Below are positions 32,466-39,926 of a stretch of 58,916 nucleotides of DNA, piece after piece. Origin of the DNA: Hyphomicrobiales bacterium (GTDB lineage Bacteria; Pseudomonadota; Alphaproteobacteria; Rhizobiales; Beijerinckiaceae). Each line of letters opens with the position of its first letter. Position 1 is the first letter of the stretch. The notes below the pieces were generated by a model. That model did not search any database and had not been told where the DNA came from. It saw only the letters and a list, made by a program, of their open reading frames with translations. The stretch is taken from positions 1 through 58,916 of the forward strand of contig UCBZ01000029.1 of the NCBI GenBank assembly GCA_900470775.1, written 5' to 3'. A program made the position numbers and the translations under genes.

Positions 32466-32718
32466 GTCGCTACTCTCCGATGTTATGATTAGGCGGGATT
32501 TCGGCCTGACGACGTCCATTGCTCGATGCTCCATTGCGTGAAGCAACGGAGGACCACCGATGGATCTGACAGGAACCGCAGGGCGCGCGCTTGGAAGGCG
32601 TATTGGCGCAGTGCGGGAGAAAGAACGGGCGGCGGCCAATGACAACAGGCAGCCGCCCGAGGTGGCGCGGGTTGAGGGAGGGGAACAAGCCCCCGCGCTG
32701 GCTAGGGGAAATCACGGC
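32466..32718. other. Space with an uncertain plus-strand frame
   Basis: No minus-strand gene is convincing here. A plus frame (32560-32820) starts MDLTGTAGRALGRRIGAVRE with GGAGG 8 bases upstream. Its second half is antisense to the 28-residue membrane gene and looks random. It is left unannotated as a gene. Confidence 0.4.
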
Positions 32719-32805
32719 TCAGTTGCCCTTGGCCGCGAAACACAGAGAGACAGCGACGAAGCCAACGCAGGCCCCGATCGAAAGCATAAAAATAGACCAC
32801 AGCAT
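32719..32805 (-). CDS. 28-residue single-span membrane protein
   Basis: A frame of 28 codons starts MLWSIFMLSIGACVGFVAVS and ends CFAAKGN. Almost all of it is one membrane helix with a positive end. GAGG lies 7 bases before the ATG, and a GTG one codon earlier is possible. It is too regular to be chance. It may be a small membrane effector in the early operon. Confidence 0.6.
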   Translation of the reverse strand: MLWSIFMLSIGACVGFVAVSLCFAAKGN

Positions 32806-32892
32806 CACTGGACCTCATGAGTTGGCGCACCGGATCTCACGGCGCTCCCGGCTTCGGCCCCGGATGGCATGGGGATTGACAGAGTGCTCATG

Positions 32893-33183
32893 TCAGGCGG
32901 CGAAGGCGCGAGAGACAGAGGCTCGGCCGAGTGGGGTGTCAGCCAGTTCGCCAAGCGCGCTCATGTAGAGTTCGAGGATCGCTTCCTCTTCGGCGCGCTC
33001 GTTCGCGTCGCGCTTCCGCAGAGCGATGACCTTGCGGAGGATTTTGATGTCGTAGCCGTTGCCTTTGGCCTCTTGGAACACCTCCTTGATGTCATCGGAG
33101 ATGGTCTTCTTCTCTTCCTCCAAGCGCTCGATGCGCTCGACGATCGATTGAAGCTGGTTGTTGTTGACGACTTCGTCGGTCAT
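32893..33183 (-). CDS. GapR-family (DUF2312) DNA-binding protein
   Basis: This protein of 96 residues has [20 protein letters not shown] and [29 protein letters not shown], which reproduce the GapR/DUF2312 fold (two helices of a DNA-clamping dimer). [14 protein letters not shown] follows. Host GapR binds overtwisted AT-rich DNA ahead of replication and helps topoisomerases. A phage copy could do the same on replicating phage DNA or interfere with the host one. It overlaps the next gene by 4 bases. Confidence 0.92.
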   Translation of the reverse strand: MTDEVVNNNQLQSIVERIERLEEEKKTISDDIKEVFQEAKGNGYDIKILRKVIALRKRDANERAEEEAILELYMSALGELADTPLGRASVSRAFAA

Positions 33184-33851
33184 GACATCGCCTTGGGGTT
33201 AGCCCTCAGCGAAGCGAAAAGCGCTTGGTCCGCCTCCCACTCAGTGAGGAACGGGCCTTTGTTCGGGAGCGGCCCGGCGGGCTCTCCAGTGAAGGATTCC
33301 AGATATTCCGCGACCAGCATTCGGCGCGGGATGATGCCAGCCTCAAGCAGGAAGGGCGGGCAGAACTCCGGGTTTTCCTCGGATCCGAACCATTCCTTGG
33401 CCAGCCAACGGGCACCGATCGACCGATGACACAGATACTCGTCGAGATAGGTCCCAACCTGCCGGGTCACGATTTCCAGCGGCACCTTGTGCTCGGCTTC
33501 GAGCTGCTTGATGCGCCGCTCAACATTGCTGCTGAACCCAAGCTTAATCACCCCAGGAAAATCGGGGTTCTGGACGGTGTAGACCTCGCCCACAGCCTTC
33601 TCAGGGCACTCGGCGGAAATGAATGCGAGGAAGTCAGTTCGCTGGTCGCGCCCGACGCGGCCCATGATCAGAGCGGCTTGGTCTCCGGTGCAGCCGAGCA
33701 GCTTCGAGCAAGCCATGACGCCACGCCACCAAACCTTACGGTCTCGCCTCAACGGCGGGGGCGAGCCAATCGCTACGCAGCAGGCGGCGTATCGGGCGGC
33801 AGGGCTCATGAGCCGCTGCCGGAGCGCTGCGATTTCAGCGTCGGGCCTCAT
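33180..33851 (-). CDS. GIY-YIG-type (T5orf172-like) domain protein
   Basis: This protein of 223 residues has the central part [34 protein letters not shown], matching the T5orf172/GIY-YIG nuclease fold, with VYTV as the first strand motif and the Arg helix after it. Residues 1-75 are a separate helical domain. Catalytic competence is uncertain because the classical GIY-YIG pair is divergent in this subfamily. It lies directly after Cro in the early operon. Confidence 0.78.
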   Translation of the reverse strand: MRPDAEIAALRQRLMSPAARYAACCVAIGSPPPLRRDRKVWWRGVMACSKLLGCTGDQAALIMGRVGRDQRTDFLAFISAECPEKAVGEVYTVQNPDFPGVIKLGFSSNVERRIKQLEAEHKVPLEIVTRQVGTYLDEYLCHRSIGARWLAKEWFGSEENPEFCPPFLLEAGIIPRRMLVAEYLESFTGEPAGPLPNKGPFLTEWEADQALFASLRANPKAMS

Positions 33852-34093
33852 GCTGCCTGCCCCTCTTGCTTGGCGGGGACGGGCTTGGACTTGGCCGGGC
33901 GAACGGGCTTGGCGAAGGCAAAATCGGTAGGCGTCACCTCCCCCTTCGTCTCGGCCATGATCTTCACGATGTCCTCGCGGCGGGGCATGACGCCCTCACA
34001 CCAGCGAGACACGTTCTGACGGCTCGTCCGCAGGGTCGCGGCGAAGGTGGCGCGACTGATGTTGTGCGTTTTGAGATAGGCTGAGAGGTCCAT
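33848..34093 (-). CDS. Cro-like repressor
   Basis: This protein of 81 residues has an HTH SRATFAATLRTSRQNVSRWCEG at the N-terminus; the recognition segment TSRQNVSRW is identical to that in CI. The C-terminus is a basic Pro/Lys tail. It is divergent from CI across a 127-base operator region, the classic lysis-lysogeny switch. It heads the early minus-strand operon. Confidence 0.88.
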   Translation of the reverse strand: MDLSAYLKTHNISRATFAATLRTSRQNVSRWCEGVMPRREDIVKIMAETKGEVTPTDFAFAKPVRPAKSKPVPAKQEGQAA

Positions 34094-34102
34094 GGACGGA
34101 AC

Positions 34103-34154
34103 GTGTCACAAAATCTGTGCGGACACAAGCCCTATCGCGCACGAATCTCGTGCG
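34103..34154. promoter_or_regulatory. CI/Cro operators in the cro-cI intergenic region
   Basis: CGCACGA-ATC-TCGTGCG at 34138-34154 is a perfect palindrome with a 3-base centre. About 33 bases away, CACA-AAATC-TGTG (34107-34119) sits inside GTGTC...GACAC (34103-34126). Both share the central AATCT. They lie next to the cro start and are the likely sites for CI and Cro. Confidence 0.7.
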
Positions 34155-34220
34155 TCGCGCATCGCAAGAGCGCGTGCGATTGTGCGGCGCATTACAAATC
34201 AGCCGGAATTGCCTACCGAC

Positions 34221-34904
34221 ATGACAGAAACGCCGTCTGAAAAGCCGACGCCGCTGGCGACCGCTCTCGCGGAGAGCGACATGACCATCACGGATTTAGC
34301 GCGCGCGCTGGGCACTTCGCGTCAGAATGTCAGCCGGTGGGCCAATGGCAGCGTCGGGGTGAAGCCGGAAATCGCGAGACAGATTGCTTCGATCTTAACC
34401 GTGTCCGCTGAAAGCCTCGTCATGCGGGAACCAAGCGCCAGATTAGACGCGATCCAAAAACCGACATATGTTTACCTGCGAGGAACCATAGCCGCCGGGG
34501 TCTGGCTCGAACACGACGAGGCACCGCAATTGACCGACCTATTACCCGTCGTTGGGGGGCGATGGAGTTCTCTGGAGCAATATGCTTACAGAGTGAGCGG
34601 TCCTTCCGTGGACAAGCTGCGGATCTATGACGGGGATTATGTCGTGTGCGTCCCCTATTTCGACGCCAGGCGGCATCCCACCCAGGATGACATTGTCGTG
34701 GTCGAGCGGCGGCGGGGAACGGTGATCGAGCGCACTGTCAAGCAGCTCGCATTAACGGCTGAGGGCTGCGAGCTGTGGCCGCGCTCTAGCGACCCCCGGT
34801 TCCAATTGCCGCTGGCGGTCAACCGCGAAGGCGAAGGCGCGGAATCAGACGGAACGACAATCGAGATCACAGGGCTCGTAATCTGGCGTGGCGGCGAGGT
34901 TTAG
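34221..34904 (+). CDS. CI-like repressor with S24 (LexA-type) autoprotease domain
   Basis: This protein of 227 residues has an HTH at about 22-42 (TITDLARALGTSRQNVSRWA). The C-terminal S24 domain has a cleavage site AAG (Ala92-Gly93), nucleophile Ser129 in SGPSVDK and base Lys174 in RTVKQL. It should maintain lysogeny and be cleaved with RecA after DNA damage, so the prophage is likely SOS-inducible. I prefer ATG 34221 because earlier codons cover the operators. Confidence 0.93.
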   Translation: MTETPSEKPTPLATALAESDMTITDLARALGTSRQNVSRWANGSVGVKPEIARQIASILTVSAESLVMREPSARLDAIQKPTYVYLRGTIAAGVWLEHDEAPQLTDLLPVVGGRWSSLEQYAYRVSGPSVDKLRIYDGDYVVCVPYFDARRHPTQDDIVVVERRRGTVIERTVKQLALTAEGCELWPRSSDPRFQLPLAVNREGEGAESDGTTIEITGLVIWRGGEV

Positions 34905-34927
34905 CCGGCGCATTTCATATCTCGAAA

Positions 34928-34957
34928 CGGCGCCGTAACCACGGCGCTATTTTTTTG
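34928..34957 (+). terminator. Terminator after cI
   Basis: GCGCCGT and ACGGCGC form a stem with loop AACC, followed by ATTTTTTT. It ends the repressor transcript and insulates the next operon, whose promoter follows at once. Confidence 0.88.
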
Positions 34958-34963
34958 TCCGCT

Positions 34964-35015
34964 CTGTCACATTTTTTGTTCGGGGCTATTTACAGCGCGC
35001 ACACTTTGTGTGACA
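34964..35015 (+). promoter_or_regulatory. Promoter and operators of the plus-strand early operon
   Basis: CTGTCA (34964-34969), a 17-base spacer and TATTTA (34987-34992) form a fair promoter. TGTCACA overlaps the -35 and recurs inverted (TGTGACA) at 35009-35015; CACAC-TTT-GTGTG at 35000-35012 covers the expected start. The heptamer TGTCACA is also in the cro-side operator (34104-34110), so CI or Cro probably controls both early operons. Confidence 0.65.
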
Positions 35016-35050
35016 TTCATCCTCACAGCCCAGCCAGTGAGGACAAGCAG

Positions 35051-35362
35051 ATGACCGGACAGAGCGAGACGATTGCCGACCTTTCCGACAAGCTCGCGCG
35101 CAAAACTGCCGAGTGCGATGTCTGGCGGGTCGAAGCTGAAGACCTGAAGGCTCTCGACGCCCATGCCCAATGGGTCCGGCTGGACAAGGCTCTCGACATT
35201 GAAGCGGATAAACTTGCCGCCGCCGAGGACGCCATCGCAGCCCTTCGGGAAGCGCTGAAATTGGCTCTCGAATACTGGGCGCACCGGCAGCAGCGCTACA
35301 AAAATCGGCATCCGGTCTGGGTCGAAGCCGCTCGCGCCGCCCTCGCCAAAACCACCGCCTGA
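35051..35362 (+). CDS. Coiled-coil phage protein
   Basis: This protein of 103 residues has GAGGACA upstream of ATG 35051. A long heptad-like helix (TIADLSDKLARKTAECDVWRVEAEDLKALD) is followed by ALKLALEYWAHRQQRYKNRHPVWVEAARAALA. First gene of the plus-strand operon. Function unknown. Confidence 0.7.
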   Translation: MTGQSETIADLSDKLARKTAECDVWRVEAEDLKALDAHAQWVRLDKALDIEADKLAAAEDAIAALREALKLALEYWAHRQQRYKNRHPVWVEAARAALAKTTA

Positions 35363-35390
35363 TCCCACCCCTTCCATGAGGACGCCTGAA

Positions 35391-35714
35391 ATGACGACGT
35401 TCACGGTCAACGACTGCGAATTGGACTTCGGAACGTTCTCGCTTGGCGGGGACTGGACGCTGACCATCGCCACCTCGGATCACGGCCACAGCTTCAAGCT
35501 GGTCGATGCCGAAAGCTGCCTCAAGGGCGTGTCCAAGCGCTGCTTCTCGCTGATCGAGGAGTGGATCGAGGACGACGTGGCCCCGCGCTTTCGGAAAGCC
35601 AATCACAAGAGCCGCGTTCGCGCCGCCTACGAAGATGCGGAATGGCGCCGCTGTCCCGCCTCCGAAATCGCCGCCATCCGTGCTGACGATCTTCGCGACC
35701 AGAGGGCTGCGTGA
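35391..35714 (+). CDS. Small phage protein, unknown
   Basis: This protein of 107 residues starts at ATG 35391 with GAGG 9 bases upstream. Strands (TTFTVNDCELDFGTFSLGGDWTLTIATSDHGHSFKLVD) are followed by acidic and basic helices. It is coupled to the next gene (TGATG). No family recognised. Confidence 0.65.
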   Translation: MTTFTVNDCELDFGTFSLGGDWTLTIATSDHGHSFKLVDAESCLKGVSKRCFSLIEEWIEDDVAPRFRKANHKSRVRAAYEDAEWRRCPASEIAAIRADDLRDQRAA

Positions 35715-36196
35715 TGGAGGGGCGTATTCGCAAAGCCTACTCTTTGGCCATGAGGGATCACGAGCGCGAGCCGTCGATCGTCTATGCGCCCAACGCTTCC
35801 AAGGCCAAGTCGGAATTCTATTCCAGCGTGTCGGACGTTTGGGACATCAGCTGGCGTGTGTTCCTGCGCGATCTGGCTTGGTGCCGCCGTGAGCCGGACC
35901 GGGATCAAAAGCTACCTGACCGCCATCCGCTTACCGCCTCGCTTGCCCCCGGCATCCTGCATTGCGTGGTGCACGCACATGGCGGGAAGGGGCTGAAAGC
36001 CGGCTACCGGGACCACTTCTATGCCCCCGATGACGACTGGGAAATGAAGGCCGCCTTCTACCACGGGCTTTTCGATGTCCACCGGAAGGACAGGGGTCGG
36101 GATGGACGGTGCGACATGGTCATGTACGCGCTGACCCCGCTTGGCCGCAACGTCGCCGACGGCGAGTGCGAGACATACCCGAGGGCGTGGTCATGA
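35714..36196 (+). CDS. Phage protein, unknown
   Basis: This protein of 160 residues starts at ATG 35714, overlapping the previous stop. It includes GRIRKAYSLAMRDHEREPSIVYAPNASKAKSEFY, then WDISWRVFLRDLAWCRR. It is rich in aromatic residues, His and Arg, which would suit nucleic-acid binding. The opening pattern resembles small phage proteins near recombination genes. No enzyme motif found. Confidence 0.68.
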   Translation: MEGRIRKAYSLAMRDHEREPSIVYAPNASKAKSEFYSSVSDVWDISWRVFLRDLAWCRREPDRDQKLPDRHPLTASLAPGILHCVVHAHGGKGLKAGYRDHFYAPDDDWEMKAAFYHGLFDVHRKDRGRDGRCDMVMYALTPLGRNVADGECETYPRAWS

Positions 36197-36378
36197 ACCC
36201 GCTTCACGCCTCTCTCCTCGCTCATATCGACGCAAGCCGCATCTGTCTTCCTGACGCTCCTGCGTCTGAGACTGAACACCCGATCATGGAAGCCCTCGGG
36301 GGCCTTGGGGCTCTCGGGTTGGGCGCTTGGATGATCTGCGCTGCCTGCATTTTCGCTCAGTTTCTGGAGACGCAGTGA
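36193..36378 (+). CDS. Small membrane protein
   Basis: This protein of 61 residues starts at ATG 36193 (ATGA overlap). A polar N-terminus precedes one membrane helix (MEALGGLGALGLGAWMICAACIFAQFL). It is coupled to its neighbours. Function unknown. Confidence 0.62.
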   Translation: MNPLHASLLAHIDASRICLPDAPASETEHPIMEALGGLGALGLGAWMICAACIFAQFLETQ

Positions 36379-36560
36379 TGAACGAGAAAACCTTGGCGAC
36401 TGCCATCGCTGAAGCAAAGCGCTTTCTGAAAGCCGCGAACGCAGCTCAGGACGGCATCAAGTCAGTTTATGCGTGGGTCGGGACCAAAGAGAGCGGCGCG
36501 TGCAAGCGTGCCTCGATGGACCTGACACGCGCCCTCGCTGATCTGCGGAGGCCCGGCTGA
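36378..36560 (+). CDS. Small helical phage protein
   Basis: This protein of 60 residues (LATAIAEAKRFLKAANAAQD, then CKRASMDLTRALADLRRPG) is helical and basic. The start shares a base with the previous stop, and its stop overlaps the next ATG. Function unknown. Confidence 0.6.
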   Translation: MNEKTLATAIAEAKRFLKAANAAQDGIKSVYAWVGTKESGACKRASMDLTRALADLRRPG

Positions 36561-36736
36561 TGGAAACTCTCCGCACAGCCTCTACCGAAATCCTGGCCCT
36601 CGCCTTCGTGGTCAGCCTGATCATCTCAATGTTCGTCGGCTTCTGCTGGTTCGTATGGAAGCGGCCCATTCCTGTTGAGGAGTGGGATCTGGAGCCCATG
36701 GGCGAAGCCTCCAGCTATCGGAGGGATCGCAAGTGA
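36560..36736 (+). CDS. 58-residue membrane protein
   Basis: A frame of 58 codons starts METLRTASTEILALAFVVSL and continues with IISMFVGFCWFVWKRP: one membrane helix (about 10-32) and a soluble acidic tail. It starts within the previous stop (TGATG) and its end overlaps the next GTG, so the chain of coupled genes has no gap. Function unknown. Confidence 0.68.
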   Translation: METLRTASTEILALAFVVSLIISMFVGFCWFVWKRPIPVEEWDLEPMGEASSYRRDRK

Positions 36737-36954
36737 ACCTGCGCCGCACTGTCTCCCGCATCGTCGCATGGTGGCTTGCCCGCCGCGTCGAGCGCACCGC
36801 GCCAGAGCTTGCCGAGATCAAGCGTGAGATCGACGCCCGCCGCCGCAAGCATCAGCCCACCCGCAGGCTGATGAGCATCCAACGCGCTCTTGTCCGCGCC
36901 CGGCTTGAAGCTGAGCAGGGCCATTCCCGTCCGTCCGAAAGGAAATTCTCATGA
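36733..36954 (+). CDS. Small basic phage protein
   Basis: This protein of 73 residues has a GTG start overlapping the previous stop (GTGA). It is strongly basic: RRTVSRIVAWWLARRVERT, then EIKREIDARRRKHQPTRRLM. It may bind DNA or RNA. The following ERF gene starts within its end (ATGA). Confidence 0.65.
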   Translation: MNLRRTVSRIVAWWLARRVERTAPELAEIKREIDARRRKHQPTRRLMSIQRALVRARLEAEQGHSRPSERKFS

Positions 36955-37673
36955 GCGACGCCGCACTCACCATCCGCGACGAAGACTACGTCACCATCAC
37001 TCCGCGCACGCAAGCCATGACGCCTGCCGACATGCTGAGCATGGCTGTCGAGAGGGGCTCCAGCGTCGAGGTCATGTCGAAGCTGATGGACCTGCGCGAG
37101 CGCTGGGAAGTCGGGCAGGCACGCAAGGCATTCGATGCTGCCGTGGCCTCCGCGAAGGCCGAGATCCCGATGATCGCGAAGAACCGGGAGGGTCACAACA
37201 AGACGCGCTATGCGGACTTTTCCGCCTATGCCGCCGTGGTCGATCCGATCATCGCCAAGCATGGCCTGTCCTATCGCTTCCGCACGACGCAGACGGACAA
37301 GATCAGCGTGTCTTGCATCCTGTCGCATCGCGACGGCCACAGCGAGGAGAACACGCTTTCCGGCCCTTCCGACACAACTGGAAGCAAGAACGCAATCCAG
37401 GCCATCGGGTCAACGCTGACCTATCTCCAGCGCTACACCCTCATCCAGGCGCTCGGCTTGGCGGCAACGAATGATGATGACGGGCGCTCTGGCAACATGG
37501 GCAGCGCTATCAGCGATGACCAGATAGGCGAACTGGTCGAGCTGATGGATAGCGTCAGCGCGAACAAGGCCAAGTTTCTAGAGCATTTCAAGATCGCGGC
37601 GGTTGGCGACTTGCCCTCGGCCAAGTTCAAGCAGGCCGTTGACATGCTCAACGCCAAGCGCGGCAGGGCCTGA
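36951..37673 (+). CDS. ERF-family single-strand annealing protein
   Basis: This protein of 240 residues has ARKAFDAAVASAKAEIPMIA, then KNREGHNKTRYADFSAYAAVVDPIIAKHGLSYRF and STLTYLQRYTLIQALGLAATNDDDG, which are the ERF hallmarks. It anneals complementary single strands during phage recombination and works with the exonuclease encoded 3 bases downstream, like Red beta with Red alpha. The C-terminal 60 residues look like a separate helical domain. Confidence 0.95.
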   Translation: MSDAALTIRDEDYVTITPRTQAMTPADMLSMAVERGSSVEVMSKLMDLRERWEVGQARKAFDAAVASAKAEIPMIAKNREGHNKTRYADFSAYAAVVDPIIAKHGLSYRFRTTQTDKISVSCILSHRDGHSEENTLSGPSDTTGSKNAIQAIGSTLTYLQRYTLIQALGLAATNDDDGRSGNMGSAISDDQIGELVELMDSVSANKAKFLEHFKIAAVGDLPSAKFKQAVDMLNAKRGRA

Positions 37674-37675
37674 TC

Positions 37676-38305
37676 ATGGTTGAGATCATCGACTGCGATC
37701 AGGGCTCGCCCGAATGGTTTGCCAGCAGGGCCGGCATCCCGACTGCGTCTGAGTTCCATACCGTCATGGCGAAGGGCCGGAGTGGCTCGGACAGCAAGAC
37801 GCGCCAGACTTACCTCTACAAGCTCGCTGGCGAGATCATCACTGGCGAGCCGATGGAGAGCTACAGCAACGCTCATATGGAGCGCGGCAAGGTCATGGAG
37901 GACGAAGCCCGCTCGCTTTACGAGTTCATGACCGATGTCGATTGCGAGCGCGTCGGCTTCATGCGCAGCGGGCGTAAGGGCGCATCCCCGGATAGCCTGA
38001 TCGGCGCAAATGGGCTTGTCGAGATCAAGACCAAGCTGCCTCACCTGATGATCGAGACAATCTTGCGCGGCGACTTCCCGCCCGAGCACAAGGCGCAATG
38101 CCAAGGCCAGCTTTGGGTTGCCCAGCGCGAGTGGCTTGATATCGCCGTCTACTATCCCGGCATGCCGCTGTTCGTGACGCGGGCAACTCGGGATGAGGAA
38201 TACATCGCGACGCTCGCCAACGCCGTTGATGAGTTCAACGCCGAACTGGACAGCATCGTTGCCCGCGTCCGCGCCTATGGGCAGCCTGCGAGGGCAGCCG
38301 CATGA
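37676..38305 (+). CDS. YqaJ-type (lambda exonuclease family) recombinase nuclease
   Basis: This protein of 209 residues starts QGSPEWFASRAGIPTASEFH, typical of YqaJ nucleases. Catalytic acidic residues are in ASPDSLI and VEIKTK (Asp and Glu-x-Lys), with QCQGQLWVAQREWLDIAVYYP after them. It chews one DNA strand to give substrates for ERF. The pair forms a complete phage recombination system. Confidence 0.93.
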   Translation: MVEIIDCDQGSPEWFASRAGIPTASEFHTVMAKGRSGSDSKTRQTYLYKLAGEIITGEPMESYSNAHMERGKVMEDEARSLYEFMTDVDCERVGFMRSGRKGASPDSLIGANGLVEIKTKLPHLMIETILRGDFPPEHKAQCQGQLWVAQREWLDIAVYYPGMPLFVTRATRDEEYIATLANAVDEFNAELDSIVARVRAYGQPARAAA

Positions 38306-38487
38306 CCTTCACCGTCAGCCAAGTGGCAAAGGTCTTCATCTTCGCGGCCAAACTGTCGCGAGAGCGCGCGGTGCTGGCTGCGTGGGTTGAGGGCCACAAG
38401 GAGCGGATCGACAACGTCCTGCCCGGCCAGCTTGCGGCTGACGTTCTGAACGAGGCTCGGGCGCACTACAGGGGGCTTGTCCGATGA
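38302..38487 (+). CDS. Small helical phage protein
   Basis: This protein of 61 residues (TFTVSQVAKVFIFAAKLSRE, then RAVLAAWVEGHKERIDNVLP) overlaps both neighbours by 4 bases. It lies between exonuclease and NinB. Function unknown. Confidence 0.62.
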   Translation: MTFTVSQVAKVFIFAAKLSRERAVLAAWVEGHKERIDNVLPGQLAADVLNEARAHYRGLVR

Positions 38488-38879
38488 GCAGGGCGCTTCT
38501 GATCCTCGATAGCCCTATCGCCCGCCAGCGGGCAGCGTCGTGGTGCCTGCGGCTGCCCCATGGGACGCGCGCCGAGTTCAAGCAATCCAAGCGGTCTAAC
38601 GACCAAAATTCCAAGATGTGGGCGATGCTCACCGAGGTCGCGACGCAAGTCCCCTGGCATGGCCTGACGCTGCGCCCTGACGACTACAAGCTGATCTTTC
38701 TGGACGCACTCAAGCGTGAGGTGCGCGCGGTGCCGAACCTAGACGGAACCGGCTTCGTGAATATCGGCCGTTCGTCTTCCGACCTGTCGAAAAGCGAGAT
38801 GGCGGATCTGATCACGCTAATCGAAGCCTTCGGGGCAGAGCGCGGCGTCCAATTTGGCGACGAGGCGCGAGCGGCATGA
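38484..38879 (+). CDS. ninB: NinB-family recombination protein
   Basis: This protein of 131 residues has KRSNDQNSKMWAMLTEVATQVPWHG and DDYKLIFLDALKREVRAVPNLDGTGFVNIGRSSSDLSKSEMADLI, matching lambda NinB (Orf), which helps load annealing proteins on SSB-coated DNA. It overlaps its neighbours by 4 bases, and the phage operon (ERF, exonuclease, NinB) is a typical grouping. Confidence 0.95.
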   Translation: MSRALLILDSPIARQRAASWCLRLPHGTRAEFKQSKRSNDQNSKMWAMLTEVATQVPWHGLTLRPDDYKLIFLDALKREVRAVPNLDGTGFVNIGRSSSDLSKSEMADLITLIEAFGAERGVQFGDEARAA

Positions 38880-39259
38880 GGCGCGAGTTCTCTAGACGCC
38901 TCAAGGCCGAGATCATCATGCGCTCGACCAATGGCGACGGGCTGGTCTGCTGCGAAGGCTGCGGCCTCGTTCTCGGCAAGAAGGCTTACGAGATCGACCA
39001 CACCATCCCCGAAGCGCTCGTCATGGACAAGGGCGCGAAGCTCAAGGCCAGCGACGGCAAGCTGCTCGGCAAGGCGTGCTGCCATACCCCGAAGACGGCA
39101 GACGATATCCGCCGCATTCGGAAAGCCGATCGACAGCGCGACAAGCACACAGGCGCATCGTCTCGCCCATCGAGGTTGCAGTCAGCCGGCTTTGCGAAAG
39201 CTGGGCCTCAGCGTCGAGCAACATCCCCAGTTATCAAATGGAGAGGGTATCAGCCATGA
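38876..39259 (+). CDS. HNH endonuclease
   Basis: This protein of 127 residues has a zinc pair CEGCG, then YEIDHTIPEALVMDKGAK with the HNH histidine. The second half (LLGKACCHTPKTADDIRRIRKADR) carries CCH...K, as in phage HNH proteins of this type. It nicks or cuts DNA. Such genes often sit near packaging genes; here it is with recombination genes. Confidence 0.88.
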   Translation: MRREFSRRLKAEIIMRSTNGDGLVCCEGCGLVLGKKAYEIDHTIPEALVMDKGAKLKASDGKLLGKACCHTPKTADDIRRIRKADRQRDKHTGASSRPSRLQSAGFAKAGPQRRATSPVIKWRGYQP

Positions 39260-39528
39260 GCGACATCAAAGAACTCGAGGCCATTGTTGAGCGCCTGAAC
39301 ACTGAACTCCGGGCGGCGCAGCGGTCTCTTAACGACGCCAGGAACGCATCTGTCGGAATCGCCATTGGCGACATCGTGACAGATAAAAAGGGCGTCGAAC
39401 ACCAAGTCACATCCATCAGCCACTGGGGCAGCGGGAGGCCATGGCTCAAAGGGCTTCGCCGGAAGGCAAATGGCGAGTTTGGCGCGGCTCGGCACCTGTA
39501 TTCCGAATGGACCAAGGTGTCCCCATGA
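39256..39528 (+). CDS. Small phage protein, coiled coil plus strand domain
   Basis: This protein of 90 residues has a coiled coil (DIKELEAIVERLNTELRAAQRSLNDAR) and then a strand-rich part (AIGDIVTDKKGVEHQVTSISHWG) that resembles a small SH3-like barrel. The start overlaps the HNH stop. Function unknown. Confidence 0.65.
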   Translation: MSDIKELEAIVERLNTELRAAQRSLNDARNASVGIAIGDIVTDKKGVEHQVTSISHWGSGRPWLKGLRRKANGEFGAARHLYSEWTKVSP

Positions 39529-39926
39529 CCCCCCTCTCCCACCATAAGCTTGAAGAGATAAGGGCGGGGGTAGAGCCGGCACTGCTTCGGCTTTCCGATG
39601 CTGCCGTCTATCTCGGCATCGGGGAGACCCGGCTTCGCGATCTGGTGGCTTCCGGCAAGCTTCGCTGGATCGACCTGTCGGGCGGTGACAAGCGCCGGGC
39701 CATGCGCTTCCATAGGGCCGATCTCGACGAGTTCATCGCAGCATCACGGAGGCAGGCAACATGTCCGTCTACAAGCCTCGGGGCGCGGTCAACTACGTCT
39801 ACGAGTTCGAGTTCAATGGCACTCGATTTCGCAAAACTACGGGAAAGTCGAACAAGCGACAAGCTGAGGAAGTCGAGCGACGGGCGCGCGAACAGGCCAA
39901 GCGCGACGCCGAACGCTCAGCGCTAA
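39525..39926 (+). CDS. Excisionase-like HTH protein
   Basis: This protein of 133 residues has an MerR/excisionase-type winged HTH at about 25-85: LRLSDAAVYLGIGETRLRDLVASGKLRWIDL, then GDKRRAMRFHRADLDEFI. It lies directly before the integrase, the usual place of Xis. The last 50 codons overlap the integrase gene in another frame and are rich in Ser, Thr and Arg, so only the first 85 residues look like a domain. Confidence 0.75.
   Translation: MTPLSHHKLEEIRAGVEPALLRLSDAAVYLGIGETRLRDLVASGKLRWIDLSGGDKRRAMRFHRADLDEFIAASRRQATCPSTSLGARSTTSTSSSSMALDFAKLRESRTSDKLRKSSDGRANRPSATPNAQR

Noticed and set aside
32560..32820. Plus-strand frame with GGAGG upstream, starting MDLTGTAGRALGRR
   Set aside because: The second half is antisense to the 28-residue membrane gene and looks random; it also opposes the early operon. 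Kept only as a note.
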